The notes beneath the pieces are model-generated. The model made no database searches and was not told the DNA's origin. It saw nothing but the letters and a program-made list of their open reading frames with translations. This document shows positions 1 to 10,292 of a stretch of DNA of 64,000 bases, one piece after another (the first letter of the stretch is position 1; each line of letters starts with the position of its first letter). The DNA comes from Portulaca oleracea. Taxonomy: Eukaryota > Streptophyta > Magnoliopsida > Caryophyllales > Portulacaceae. Position numbers and translations under genes: made by a program. The stretch is taken from positions 14,242,832 to 14,306,831 of the forward strand of contig CM055870.1 of assembly GCA_029582165.1 (NCBI GenBank), read 5' to 3'.

Positions 1-304
1 CAAAAGGGGCCCGTAAAGGACGTGGATTTTGGCAAATAAGTTAAGCGAACAACGGGATTTCTATCTATATTTGTATTTTAGTTCTAGTTCGAATTGTTAT
101 ATTTGTGTGTTTGTGTGTTGTGTTGTCTCCTTTGAAAAAAAAAGTGGTTGTGTGAATAAATTCCTATTTGGATAATGTAGATAAAGATGAATAAGTTTGA
201 TAACGTGTAGATAGAACGATAAAGGTGGTAAGATATCTACTATTTTTAATAATTTTTAATAAGATATTGTGTTTAAGTCGAGTCACATTAGTTGCAAAAC
301 TTAT

Positions 305-545
305 TAAGGCTCTATTCTTTTATGCAGTTGGTTGAAGTGCACCGCATTCTTTAATTTCTACCACACTTCACAACACTACACCACAATCATTATAAATATG
401 TCTCATAACTTTTCTCATCTACTTTTCACATTTTCTCTCGTCACATATCCCACATATCACAATTTTCACCACGACTTACCACATTTCACCACACTTTTTC
501 AAATTTCACTATGTCGCACCACTACCACAAAATCATGATGGTAAA
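305..545. mobile_element. MITE-like unit, CTATTCTTTT-end family
   Basis: An AT-rich stretch begins GGCTCTATTCTTTTATGC and is full of ACCACA/TTCACCAC motifs. It resembles four other stretches in the window (1989-2132, 30300-30565, 53528-53825 and half of one at 32065) that share a GTTCTTTTGTG-like end and repeated GTGGTG or CACCAC motifs. The right end is not sharp and I found no certain target duplication, so the borders are approximate. It has no coding capacity. Confidence 0.35.
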
Positions 546-829
546 TAATTTTAAGGTTACCTTTAATTTGGAGTCAGTCAACCAAGTTTCTTACAGCAGT
601 AGCATCAATCAGGGGAGAAAATAATCCAACATTTTAGGCTTTTTAGCAACTTCTGGATCTACAAAAACAAAAAGGTCGACAATAATCATAAGGATATATT
701 TGTAAGCCCCCCATGCCTTTTTGCCTGCTTCTCTTTTTTGTCTGTCCAATTTTGACCGCTTCTTTCTCAATTTTTGCGCAAAGAAAGTGCCCTTAATTCT
801 CGCTTACCTTTCCTTCTTTGCAAATTTTT
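546..829. other. AT-rich spacer
   Basis: I see no gene or clear repeat here, only T-rich intergenic sequence. Confidence 0.4.
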
Positions 830-1005
830 TTTTCGGATTGGATAAAATAAATTTTGGATGGATTGGATTAGATTGGATTGAATTGGATATTTTTTGGGAA
901 ATTGTGTTTTTAGAGAGAAAACATTTTTGGAGAATTGTGTAAGGTTGGATTGAATTGGATTGGATTGGAAAAAATTACCAATCCAAAGTTTATTGGGTTT
1001 TTGAA
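830..1005 (+). mobile_element. GGATTGG-rich MITE, copy 1
   Basis: The unit starts near TTCGGATTGGATAAAATAAA and ends near TTACCAATCCAAAG. Its core includes GGGAAATTGTGTTTTTAGAG followed by an AGAATTGTGTAAGG stretch. A partial copy lies at 25600-25698, and a third copy lies in reverse orientation at 62500-62650. The three copies share the same order of motifs, so this is a dispersed short element. No protein is encoded. Confidence 0.55.
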
Positions 1006-1007
1006 CG

Positions 1008-1165
1008 TTAATATACTGAACTTTTGGAATATTAGACAATAATACACTGAATTTTAACCTTGGATAATAATACACTGTAGTTTGAGGATTTTGAACAATA
1101 ATAAACTCAGAACGATTTCGGCAGTAGCTGATTTTGTGGCAATCATTCAGCATATCAGCATCAAA
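1008..1165 (+). repeat. Single arm of an inverted-repeat element (see 63100-63585)
   Basis: The run of TTAATATACTGAA, AATAATACACTG, a CTTGGATAATAATACAC stretch and TTTCGGCAGTAGCTGA matches the left arm of the inverted-repeat element at 63100-63585 in the same order. Only one arm is present here. A Stowaway element follows directly at 1181. Confidence 0.45.
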
Positions 1166-1180
1166 TTTAGATATTAGATA

Positions 1181-1401
1181 CTCCCTCATTCCCATTTTAT
1201 TTGTCAATGTAGACATAATTTCAAAAATAAAAAAATCTCCATCTACATTAATTTAGCTTATTGAAATTGTAGAAATCTTGAATAATATGGTGAATAAAAA
1301 AAATGGAAGAAAAAGATGTAATTAATAAGCTTAATTTGATAAATTAGTAATTAATATGTTATTGGAATTATAAAGTGACAAATATTATAGGAATGAGGGA
1401 G
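1181..1401. mobile_element. Stowaway MITE (Tc1/mariner type)
   Basis: Terminal inverted repeats read CTCCCTCATTCCCATTTTAT on the left and, as complement, CTCCCTCATTCCTATAATAT on the right. TA dinucleotides flank both ends (1179-1180 and 1402-1403). Size (221 bp), ends and TA target match the plant Stowaway family. It is non-coding and would need a mariner-like transposase in trans. Confidence 0.85.
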
Positions 1402-1520
1402 TATTATGTTTTATTTTCTATTCGGTGCATTTTGCAAACAAAGGTATTATTCCATTAACCAAATACTCGTTCCCTCCCCTCCTTTATGCTCAATTATTTT
1501 TTTCTCCCAATTATTTACTA

Positions 1521-1773
1521 CCTCTGTCCCTAGATGAGCGTCAAATTTTTTAACTATCTTGTCTTTTTTTATTTGTCAATTACCATTTCAATAATTAAAA
1601 TACTCATGTTACCTTTATTAATGATGTGTTAGAAGTCTAAAGAGAACTCAAAGGTGAAAAGTCTATATTAAGTTAAAAGAGTATACTTGTTCAAGTGTAT
1701 TTTTTTTACTCAATTTTCTAGGGATATTGGACTTATAAATTTAGTTAGCGTGACATTTAATACGGGACAGAGG
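1521..1773. mobile_element. Stowaway MITE
   Basis: The ends are CCTCTGTCCC and GGGACAGAGG, a perfect 10-bp inverted repeat, with TA on each side (1519-1520 and 1774-1775). Length is 253 bp. The interior is AT-rich and non-coding. Confidence 0.8.
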
Positions 1774-1988
1774 TAATATTATTTTATATTTTTCATGTAA
1801 CTTTATTCCAATTTTACTCCAACTTATAATCTTCTAAGTAATTGTATTTCTTTTGCCTAGTTAAGGGTGGTTAAGTCTTTTATCCTTTATTTTCTTAAAT
1901 TATATGCCCTGGTTTCCACTCCCTCTTTCCAAATGATGTATATATAAATGCGATAAATGAAGTAGCCAACGTTTTGGTCTCCAGTAAA
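1774..1988. other. AT-rich spacer
   Basis: No supported feature. Confidence 0.4.
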
Positions 1989-2132
1989 GGCCCCGTTCTT
2001 TTGTGCGTTAACGCAACAAACCAAACCGTAATCCTACCGCAACATATCGCAAATTACCATTATTTTTTAACTATTTCTACCACAACTTATTGCAACGCAA
2101 ACGCACCGCAACGCAACACACAAAAAAACGGC
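1989..2132. mobile_element. MITE, GGCCCCGTTCTTTTGTG family
   Basis: Left end GGCCCCGTTCTTTTGTGCG and right end CACACAAAAAAACGGC form imperfect terminal inverted repeats. The interior is rich in AACGCAAC motifs. I could not identify the target duplication. Confidence 0.5.
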
Positions 2133-2780
2133 TATACTTCATGGATTTTCAAAAATTCATATTGAAGAAGATAATCTCATCTTCCTTAAGGCTATCCAAA
2201 GTATCATCAACATTCTTTGACAGATCGATATGATTATTAAACACATAAATATCCCGGCAGGCAATTCAAGGCACACAACCTTTCTTAAAAAAAATTGTAT
2301 CACACAGACAATATATCACACTCTCACACGTAAAACCTCTAAAAACAAAAACTAATCGTGATTGTTATTTGTTAGTGAATCACTGAATCTTATTAATAAA
2401 TTCTAGTCACCGCTACAGTACAACTTGTTAGTCTTGCATATATGTAGACTTTATTGTTTAATCAACGCGTTTTTAGTTAGGGTAAAAACCTAAACCTTTT
2501 ATTGTATGTGCAAAATCTTAAGTCATTAATAATAGCTAGTTAATCAACTAGTAGATATCATCATTTTAAAAATAGAAGATTTCAATGGTGAAACAAAAGT
2601 TAATATTTAGCACTCCTTTCCAAATTATCTGTTACTACAGTCACAAATATAAAATTAAGAAAATTTTTACATATATCAATTTACTTTAGTGAAAATGTGA
2701 AAAGTGAATAAAAATGTGATTACAAAAAATGTGAATAAAAAAAAGGGAACAAAAGATGTAGTTAAAGGATAAATTAGTAA
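2133..2780. other. Spacer with a decayed Stowaway-like segment
   Basis: The part at about 2690-2780 (GTGAATAAAAAAAAGGGAAC, AAAAGATGTAGTTAAAGG, ATAAATTAGTAA) resembles the interior of the Stowaway at 1181-1401. The large MULE therefore appears to have inserted into an older Stowaway copy. No genes are seen. Confidence 0.35.
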
Positions 2781-2850
2781 CCTATTTTTTGTTCGTCACA
2801 CTAAAATCTCACGTGTCGCCCTTAATTGATCAAAATGTTTCCTATACTAC
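2781..2850 (+). repeat. Left terminal inverted repeat of the large MULE
   Basis: The sequence holds TTCGTCACACTAAAATCTCA followed by GTGTCGCCCTTAATTGAT. The complement of the right end reads TTTGTCGCCCTCATTTTACT then GCATCGCCCTTAATTGAC. The arms are diverged but collinear. A CT-rich leader follows to about 2935. Confidence 0.5.
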
Positions 2851-2964
2851 CCCTCCCCCTCCCCTCACTCTCATTCAACTCACTACACTCTCGCTCTCTA
2901 CTCACCCTCTCTCTCTCTAACCTAACTCACTCACAAGCAACCGCTGATCACCAGAGCCGACGAC

Positions 2965-4240
2965 ATTACAGATTTTGCAGTTTCTGAATAGTCACATTGC
3001 CCTGATCCAACTCTTGTCTGGTCTTCCCCATTTCTGTGTTGATCAGATTTACCTGGATATTTGCTTGTACAAGTTCCGCATAAAGTTATGTTATCCGTTG
3101 TTCAAGCCTTTCTTTGAGCAGAGCGCTTTCTTTCCGGTCATTGGCAACCGCAGATGGGCTTTCACACCCGCTTATGTTGTCTGCATCGGGTGGGATGAAG
3201 GCATCTATCTTATTATATTATAAGGGAAAACATCGTTAGATGGTTAGCGGCTAGAATAAAACAAGGGACGTTGTATGGAGGTTTCCAAGCAGAGGATTGA
3301 ATTTCTTGAGATGCATATAGAATAGATGGTAGGGTTCCAAACCTCGCCTAGCACCGAAAGAGAAAGCCTTGTTCTGCAGGGTATGGCCAAGTCCGTAAGC
3401 TACTCTGTTGACCCGTCAGTCTGTCTCTCGTTAGAAAGCCGTCTCTTCCAAGTCAAGTATCGACATCATCCCATATCTTCCATAATCTCTTCATAGCCGG
3501 ACTTGTAAAGTGCGCTCACTGCAAAATGTTTGGCCATGAGGAAGGACGGAAAAAACAGCAAGTGCGGCAGGTATGGAGGCCTGTGGTGAGGCCGGTTATC
3601 ACCCCTCAGGAGTGTGTGGTTGCAGAACCTCCTCCACCAGCCCCTCAGACCTCAAGCAAGCAACTGGTACCTGATAGTGGCGGAAGTTGACTGACTGTGG
3701 TCAAGGCACTGAAAGGGTTAAATTTCGCTTGAGTTTAAGGACACAGGCGAAAGGGTGCTGTTTGAAGCTTTCTTTCGTTTGAAGAAAGAGAGGTGGCCAA
3801 ACCAACGGCAGGGTTAGGCTTATATTTAAAATAAAGAAATTCTATCGTGTTGGCCAGTTAACAATGTGTGTCAGCTGTAAGAGCATACAGATTGGTCTGC
3901 GTTGGTCCGATTGGCACATCTACAGAGAAAGATACGAAGTCATGAAATTATTTATATAAATACACAAAGAGGCAGAGATTGTTGAGAATGGGTAGCTGTG
4001 GATGCTCTCCACATTGGTAACTGGTAAGCTAAGGATGGTTAGTGGCCCAGGGATAACCGGAGCGAGTTTATAGGAAGCTATGGGAACGATATCAGTCGCC
4101 GTCGTTCCCTACCCTAAAGTTGTTCCTTCCTTCGGTTCAGGTCTTTCCGAACCCAGGACTATCGTGCAGTTGATGATATCATTCTGGACTAGTTTCCAGG
4201 CATACACGAACCATACATACCGCTTTCTCGTTCAAGACCA
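2965..4240 (+). pseudogene. LINE ORF1-like fragment (CCHC-type zinc knuckle region) inside the MULE leader
   Basis: At about 3500-3590 the + strand reads VKCAHCKMFGHEEGRKKQQ followed by VRQVWRPV. This resembles the knuckle and WRPV tail of DUF4283/zinc-knuckle proteins encoded by plant LINE ORF1. The last cysteine of the CCHC motif is missing and stops lie on both sides. The rest of the stretch is not recognisable. Related sequences flank it (GCTGATCACCAGAGCCGA at about 2943 and ACCGGTCACCGGAGCCGA at about 4253), so it may be an insertion that split the MULE leader. The borders are a guess. Confidence 0.35.
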
Positions 4241-4249
4241 CCTCCGCCA

Positions 4250-4497
4250 ACCACCGGTCACCGGAGCCGATGTCCGCCGCCAGTCGAGCCTTCCCCCTCA
4301 CTGTGAAGCAACCACCCTCCACTCTCACACTCTCTCTAAAACTCCATCACTCACAACCACCACCCAAGACATCTTCAGCCACCGCAACGTCTCGCAGCCA
4401 ACGACCGCCTGAAGCCGCCGTTCTCCGGAGCAGACGACCGCCGGCCTCCGCCGCTTCCCCATCTACACCGGCCGACTACCCTAAACCATAAACAAAG
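4250..4497 (+). other. Probable 5' leader exon of the PMD gene
   Basis: This C-rich leader-like sequence ends in AACAAAG followed by GCAAGT, the consensus for a GC-AG intron donor at 4498. The matching acceptor would be TATCTTGCAG at 19861-19870, just before the PMD start codon. If so, this is the untranslated first exon. This is inference from splice motifs only. Confidence 0.3.
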
Positions 4498-4624
4498 GCA
4501 AGTTTGAGTTAATTTTTATAAATTTGAAGTTGATTTTGTAGTTGTATGTTGTATAATTTAGGTTTTAGGGATTTAATCTTATAATTTATGATTGTTAATT
4601 GGGCATGGTGGGGTTTATAAAAAC

Positions 4625-4780
4625 AACAAACGGAAAAACTTTTCCCGGAAATCCCCACAATCGCGCCCAGATCGCGTCTAGGACATGACCGGGACGCGCC
4701 CAGATCGCGTCTGGGTTATGACCCAGACGCGATCTGGGCGCAATTATGGGGATTTCCGGGCAAATTTTTTCCATTTTTTT
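4625..4780. repeat. GC-rich hairpin
   Basis: The left arm (about 4643-4680: GGAAATCCCCACAATCGCGC then CCAGATCGCGTC) is repeated inverted at about 4725-4762 (GACGCGATCTGGGCGC then AATTATGGGGATTTCC). The stem is about 37 bp with few mismatches and extends weakly outward. The loop repeats GCGCCCAGATCGCGTCTGGG and its complement. The GC content contrasts sharply with the AT-rich surroundings. Confidence 0.8.
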
Positions 4781-4934
4781 TGTTTTAAAAAATTGTTTGT
4801 TATTGGGAAATTTGAACATGATTTTGTGTTTCTTTGCTGTGAAATTTTAATTAGTTTGGTTAGAATGGTTTTAATTTGTATTTGGTTGTATTTGTTTAAA
4901 AAAAGTGGCCAAATATTATCGAGAAACCATCAAA

Positions 4935-5055
4935 AACGCGCCCAGAACGCGTTCGGGGCGTGACCTGGATGCGCCCAGATCGCGTCTCGGTGTGACCCAG
5001 GCGCGTTCTGGGCGCGTCCCGGCCACGCCCCGGACACGTTCTGGGCGCGTTTTGA
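4935..5055. repeat. GC-rich GCGCCCAGA/TCTGGGCGC cluster
   Basis: Several direct and inverted copies of GCGCCCAGAWCGCGT alternate here. They are the same motif as in the 4625-4780 hairpin and resemble the TCTGGGCGCGTC motif at the centre of the 25061-25263 palindrome at the other end of the MULE. Confidence 0.65.
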
Positions 5056-5879
5056 AGGCCGAAAGTTTTTTTTTTTGTTTATATAACTTTAATATGAAAC
5101 TTGAAAAATATTAATCTTTTGAAAAAGATTTTGAAACAAATAAATTGAATTAATATAAATAATATTATTTATAAATAATCGTTGATATTCTTTTTATTAT
5201 TATGGAAATAAGTAGATTTTTTAATTGTATAAATAAGATATTTGAAAAATTAATGCGAATACTAAGATTAGTAAAGCAAAATTTGAAAAATAAAAAGTTA
5301 ATGAGATACATAATGTTAAGACTAATAATAATCATTGTTGTTGTTGCTATTGTTATATGTTATTTATTTTTTAACGTTGTAATTGTTTAACGTTTACAGA
5401 TGTTTAATTACTGTAAGGTCCATAAAAGTACTCAACAACTAGTTCGTTCTAGGTTTTAGGGTTTTAGATATTTAGGAATTAGTTCCTTTTTAGGGTTTAG
5501 GGATTTTAGGGTGTTTACGGTTTACTAAAGAATGAATTAAGGTTTAGGGTCCAGTTCACAGTTGTCGCTAGTGGAAGATCTTATATTAAGGATCCAATTT
5601 TCCATATTAGGATGACTATGAAAATTAAAGTCCTGTTAGTACATGTAGATGTCGGTGTCGTGTCAAAATTGTAGTTTACGTTTTTTTTTTATTTAGTATA
5701 GACTTAAGTTAGTGTATAATATAAGAGTATGTAGACAGTGTCTTAAGTAGATAACTTAATTAAACGTTAGTATCCAATTTAGTGGTTGTCTACATACCCT
5801 TGTATCATATTATAATAACTTAAGTGTGTACTAATTCGAAAGAACTACTCAGCAATTAGTTGCGTTTAGGGTTTAGGGT
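5056..5879. other. AT-rich intron-like sequence with telobox-like motifs
   Basis: No gene. Short TTTAGGG-type motifs occur at about 5450-5530 and 5866-5880. They are too few and irregular to be interstitial telomere arrays. Confidence 0.35.
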
Positions 5880-6655
5880 TTAATTTGTGGGTTTGGTAGT
5901 TTAGAGTAGTAAGTAGGTTAATTCATAGTTTTAGTATATTAGTTGTAGATGTCATAAAAAAAGGTGTAGTTTGGATACTGTTAGTATACAAAGAGAGTGT
6001 GTGTGTGTGTGTTTCTGTTAATTTATGGCTAAAAAAGTCTTTCATGAGTCGTACCGACTCTCTTTTATTTGTGTTGTTCCAAAAAAGTAGCGCAATACCA
6101 GCAGTGAAATGTCGCGAGGTCTATAGTGCTTTGTGAGTTAGAAGCGTCTCAAATTCGGTACAATGCAGTGTTTCTATTGTGGAGCAAGACAAGGTGGGTC
6201 TGAAAGAGAAGCTTGTAGTAAAGGGTCTAACGTGTAGGGTTTTCTTGCATGTCTTTGATGGACCTATGAATCTTACATGCAAGAAAATCCAACACGTTAG
6301 ACCCTTTACTATAAGCTTCTCTTTCAGACCCACCTTGTCTTGCTGCCCACCAGGCTGCACAATAAAAACACTGCATTGTACCGAATATGAGACGCTTCTA
6401 ACTCCCAGATCACTATAGACCTCGCGCAATTTCACTGCTGAGATTGCACTACTTTTTGGGAACCACACAAATAAAAGAGAGGTCGGTACGACTCATGAAA
6501 TTCTTTTTCAGCCATAGATTAACAGGAACAAACACACTCTCCTTGGACAATAACAGATCCAAACTCAATTTCTTTTTATGACATCTACAACTAATATATT
6601 GGAAGTATAAATTAACCTACTTACTAATCTAAACTACCATCACAAATAACTTATT
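5880..6655. repeat. Long foldback (inverted repeat), arms of about 385 bp
   Basis: The left arm (about 5880-6262) and right arm (about 6263-6655) are complementary along their length. Examples are TAGTAAGTAGGTTAATTCAT with its counterpart in 6605-6640, TCATGAGTCGTACCGACTCT with its counterpart near 6480-6500, and GGTGGGTCTGAAAGAGAAGC with its counterpart near 6316-6335. The loop is very short (near 6255-6270). Open frames on both strands are mirror images of each other and are not genes. A transcript through it would fold into a long double-stranded RNA. Confidence 0.85.
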
Positions 6656-6765
6656 TCCTTATGTAGCAATAAGGAAAGTACTAGAGTTTTGGGTTATAGG
6701 GTTGTCTGACAAGAATATTATTGTTTAAGAAGAAAAACATAATCTTTTAGTATGTTGTCATGAAC

Positions 6766-6770
6766 ACTAA
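6766..6770 (+). repeat. Target site duplication, left copy (gypsy)
   Basis: ACTAA directly precedes the TGTAAC start of the left LTR. An identical ACTAA follows the TTACA end of the right LTR at 19856-19860. Confidence 0.9.
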
Positions 6771-9700
6771 TGTAACACTCCAATCTTAAACCACAAATTA
6801 AATGCTTACTTAGCACCCAAATTCATGATTAGCGCAGCGGAAAAACTTGACCGGGGCATTACCGCCGTCCCGAAAGAGACAAGGCAACCACAAAACACTA
6901 ACACTTTTTAAACCACAAGGAAAACTAACTCCAAACCCAATACATAATTGATACAATCCGTTGAAAAATATAGATACATAAACTTAAACATTTGCGAGAG
7001 TCTTCCAAAGCGCAAAATTTGGCTTCCATCCATAACTTAGCTTAGGGACTACCTCAACCTGCTGGAGCTACTTGGGAACAGACTTGCTTGGACCCTGAGA
7101 ACTCGAGCCTCCTAAAACAAAACATTAAAACAACACGAAAGGTGAGTGGGGAAACACTCAGTACGAAACCTCCAACACGTAAAACCGTTCGAAAACGGTT
7201 TCAGTGCCGGCATTTAAATTCATTTTGAAAACGGGAAAGGGGATAAACATAAATAAACGTAAAGAATTAAGCATAAGATATAAATAAGTAAAGCTGAACT
7301 TAGCTATAGGAATGAAAAACGTGGAACCCTCATGATCGGTGCAAGCACCTCACACACGCGTATGCCCAAATCGATCGAGATTTGGATTGGGTGAGTTAAA
7401 CGGCGACATCGCCAGTCGACACTCGATCAGAGTGCTAAAACATAATTAAACTTTATATAACATAAGATGGGTCCACTTTAAAGCATAAAAGACTTGCATA
7501 AAGCATAAAACTTGGTAGAACATGAATTAACTCGCACGGCGGTAAAGGTTGGACAATTTGCACCTTGAGACGCTAAAAACTTGGGTGGTGCGGCTCGGCT
7601 TGGAGATGGCGCTTGCAACTTGACGGCTAAGACGGAAATAAATAATAACGAAGAACCAACAAGGTTCTAAATTAGAATCATAAACTTAGAAACTTAGTAA
7701 AATAATTAAACGACTTTTTAGAAATAAAATTTCAGGTTTAAGTAAAGATAATGTTCAAGGTATAACTCGGGCTAGGAAAATCGGAATAAAGCAAAAGAGT
7801 ATATCCCGGATAGGGAAAAATGAGATCTACAACTTTGATGAAAGGGCCAGAGGCTAAAAATGAAGGGGGTCCCAAAATGGGCCCGGACAGCAGCTGAATC
7901 AATGAAAATAAAGGGTTTGGGTTGAATTTATATAGAGAAATTGACGTAGAAAGGTAGAATTAATAGATGGAACTTGTATCTTTTGAAGGATAACTTGATT
8001 GATGAAAGATGAGATTAAAAGATTAGAGGTTGAATATGAAATTAGAAAAATTCCCTTGAGATTTACTTAGAAGGATAATATTGATGGAGTAAACGATGGA
8101 AGAAAGATAGGTAATGTAATTTGAGGGGAAAAATCCATGAGTTGAGACTTTAGGAAACTCATCATAAGAACTATTTAGAACTTGGACGACCTTAGGTAGA
8201 TAGATACTTTAACCAACTCAAAGGTATCGAATTATTAACTTAATGTTCACCGAGGCACGTAAAACTTATTCTCAAACTCTTATTTTGGATAAATAACTTT
8301 GGGACATAACCCGGTTTCTAACTATACTTCTCACTTAAAGGCTTAACTCGAGGTTATAATTTATAATCATCATTTATCAAGGCTTAAGGACCCTTATTGA
8401 CTTAGCTTAGAACCTTAGAAATGGGTTTTACCACTTATAAATTGGGCAGAATATTCACACAGGACAACCCGGTTTCCGGGCTTATAACTTATACTCCGAT
8501 ATCGTATGACTACAAACCATACCTTTCGGAAAGCTCGGCATAATCTAAAACTCTCATGTTTTCCTCAAAAACCAAAGAAATCTCTAAGAGGTCGAAAAAT
8601 AGCTCATAACCTACTGACTTTAAACTCGTATGTAAAAATCCGGTTTCACGGTTTTGCTCATAACTTGGTCGATTCAAGACGGAATTTAGAAATTCCAAAG
8701 CCTATGGTTTTCTAATACTTTGGGCTATCTAATGGAGCAAAAATCTGGGCAAAAATCCAACTTTAAAAATTCCGAAAATTTCCAGAACTGGGCAGAACGT
8801 TTTTAGCTCTTGAAATTGACTCTAATGGTGATTTAAGCTCCCAAACTTGTGATCATTCTCCATTAAACTCTACTTGGCTAAAATCTACCATATTTCCAGA
8901 AATTATAACACCTAAATAAGCTCATCAAAAGCTTCAAGAATGACATGCAACCATGAATTCAATACCAATAACACATTCTAGTAATTTTTACCTCAAAATA
9001 CACTTAATTCACCCAAATTAAACCTTATAACACTTGAATCAACAACTTCATACTTTATAATCTGTCCTTAAGTTTAGAAATTCACCAAGAAACAACATGC
9101 AACATGATTTTATCATCATCCAACACAAATCCAACAAAGATATCTCAAGAACAACCAAAAATACACATGTATCTCTTTCAAAATTAAACCCTAATAACCA
9201 TAATCTGAAAATTACACTAAAAGAGAGTAAAAGAAGTAAAATTGACAAGAATAACATGTAATTATCATGAAAATCAGATTAGGTATAAAAGAGTGAAATT
9301 GGGGTTTTAGAACTTACCCTTTGGGTTAAAATTGGATGAAATTCAAGAGAGGAGGAGAAGGGGTGGCCGGTGGCTTCGCCATGACGGCGGCCGGAAATGA
9401 TGGCGCGGTGGTCGGACGTCGGCTGGGGGCACGGCTGGGTGGAGCAGAGCAAAGAGGGAATGGGTTTGTAGAGAGAGAAAGTGGAAGTGGGTTTGAATTA
9501 GAATGAGGAAGAAATGGGTCCTCTAGTTAACTCTACTAATATATATTCCAATCAACTTAACAATACAACTATAACCCACTTAAAATCTGAAAATATAACA
9601 TTAGGTAGGATAATTATAAATATAATAAATTTATATAGCTAGTTTAGTACAAGATAAAATTAACCGATAACAATCGGGTTGAAATAAAATAGAACTTGAA

Positions 9701-10067
9701 CGGAAAAAATTAAATAAATAGAAAATAAATACCACTTGTACTTAAATTAAATAAAATAAATATAACTCAAATAAAATAAATTGAGTTTTGGAATAATAAA
9801 ATATAATCTTCTAGAAGTAAAATAATTAAACCCTTTTTCCGATTAAAATTACGATACGGTAACCCGATACGAATTTACTTAATAGGTAAATAAAATAATT
9901 TTGGAACTTATAATTCGATACTTGATACGCTTTGCCATCTCCCGCACGAAACCCGACAATCGATAAAATAGATAATACTCGAAAATAAACGCGAAAAATT
10001 TATACGCAATTTAGATAATTACGGTATTAACGCTTAATTAATCGCGATTTTGGGGCGGGTTATTACA
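6771..10067 (-). repeat. 3' LTR of the gypsy element
   Basis: The repeat starts TGTAACACTCC and ends GGGCGGGTTATTACA, so it has TG...CA termini. It matches 16547-19855 closely with scattered small indels. As the element lies on the minus strand, this left copy is the 3' LTR. It has no convincing coding region. Confidence 0.95.
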
Positions 10068-10080
10068 TCCTCCCCCCCTA
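10068..10080 (-). other. Polypurine tract of the gypsy element
   Basis: The plus strand reads TCCTCCCCCCCTA directly after the LTR end, so the minus strand reads TAGGGGGGGAGGA immediately upstream of TGTAATA. This is the plus-strand priming site for reverse transcription. Confidence 0.85.
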
Positions 10081-10129
10081 AAAAGAAGTTTCGTCCTAAA
10101 CTTGACGATGATCATAAAACGCGCTTTGT

Positions 10130-10292
10130 TTACCTTAGAAGAGATGGGGATATTGTTTCTTCATGTTTTCTTGGTCTCCCACGTGGCTTCCGACGCGTGT
10201 CTTGATTCGCCCATAGCACTTTGACTAAGGGAACTTCTTTCGCTCGTAGCTTCTTGATTCGCCGATCCGTAATTTGAATCGGTTGTTGACGG
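10130..10292 (-). pseudogene. Chromodomain remnant at the integrase C-terminus (gypsy)
   Basis: Beyond the stop of the integrase frame, other minus frames still read IKKLRAKEVPLVKVLW and ENMKKQYPHLF. These are the typical linker and end of the chromodomain of plant chromoviruses. At least two small frameshifts separate the pieces, so the normal C-terminus is lost. Chromodomains direct integration to heterochromatin in this group (family knowledge). Confidence 0.7.

Noticed and set aside
4080..4491. Two overlapping + frames of 110 and 73 residues rich in Pro/Ser/Thr
   Set aside because: They fall in a C-rich leader-like region of the MULE and have no domain; more likely untranslated sequence.
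5450..5880. TTTAGGG motifs suggesting interstitial telomere repeats
   Set aside because: Only a few irregular copies; similar to telobox motifs or chance, not an array.
6121..6468. Open frames on both strands with the same peptide (KVGLKEKL..VKGLTC)
   Set aside because: They are mirror images produced by the foldback at 5880-6655. No codon bias or domain.
9048..9257. 69-residue hydrophobic frame repeated at 18836-19045
   Set aside because: Identical because it lies in both gypsy LTRs; AT-rich sequence giving Leu/Phe by chance.
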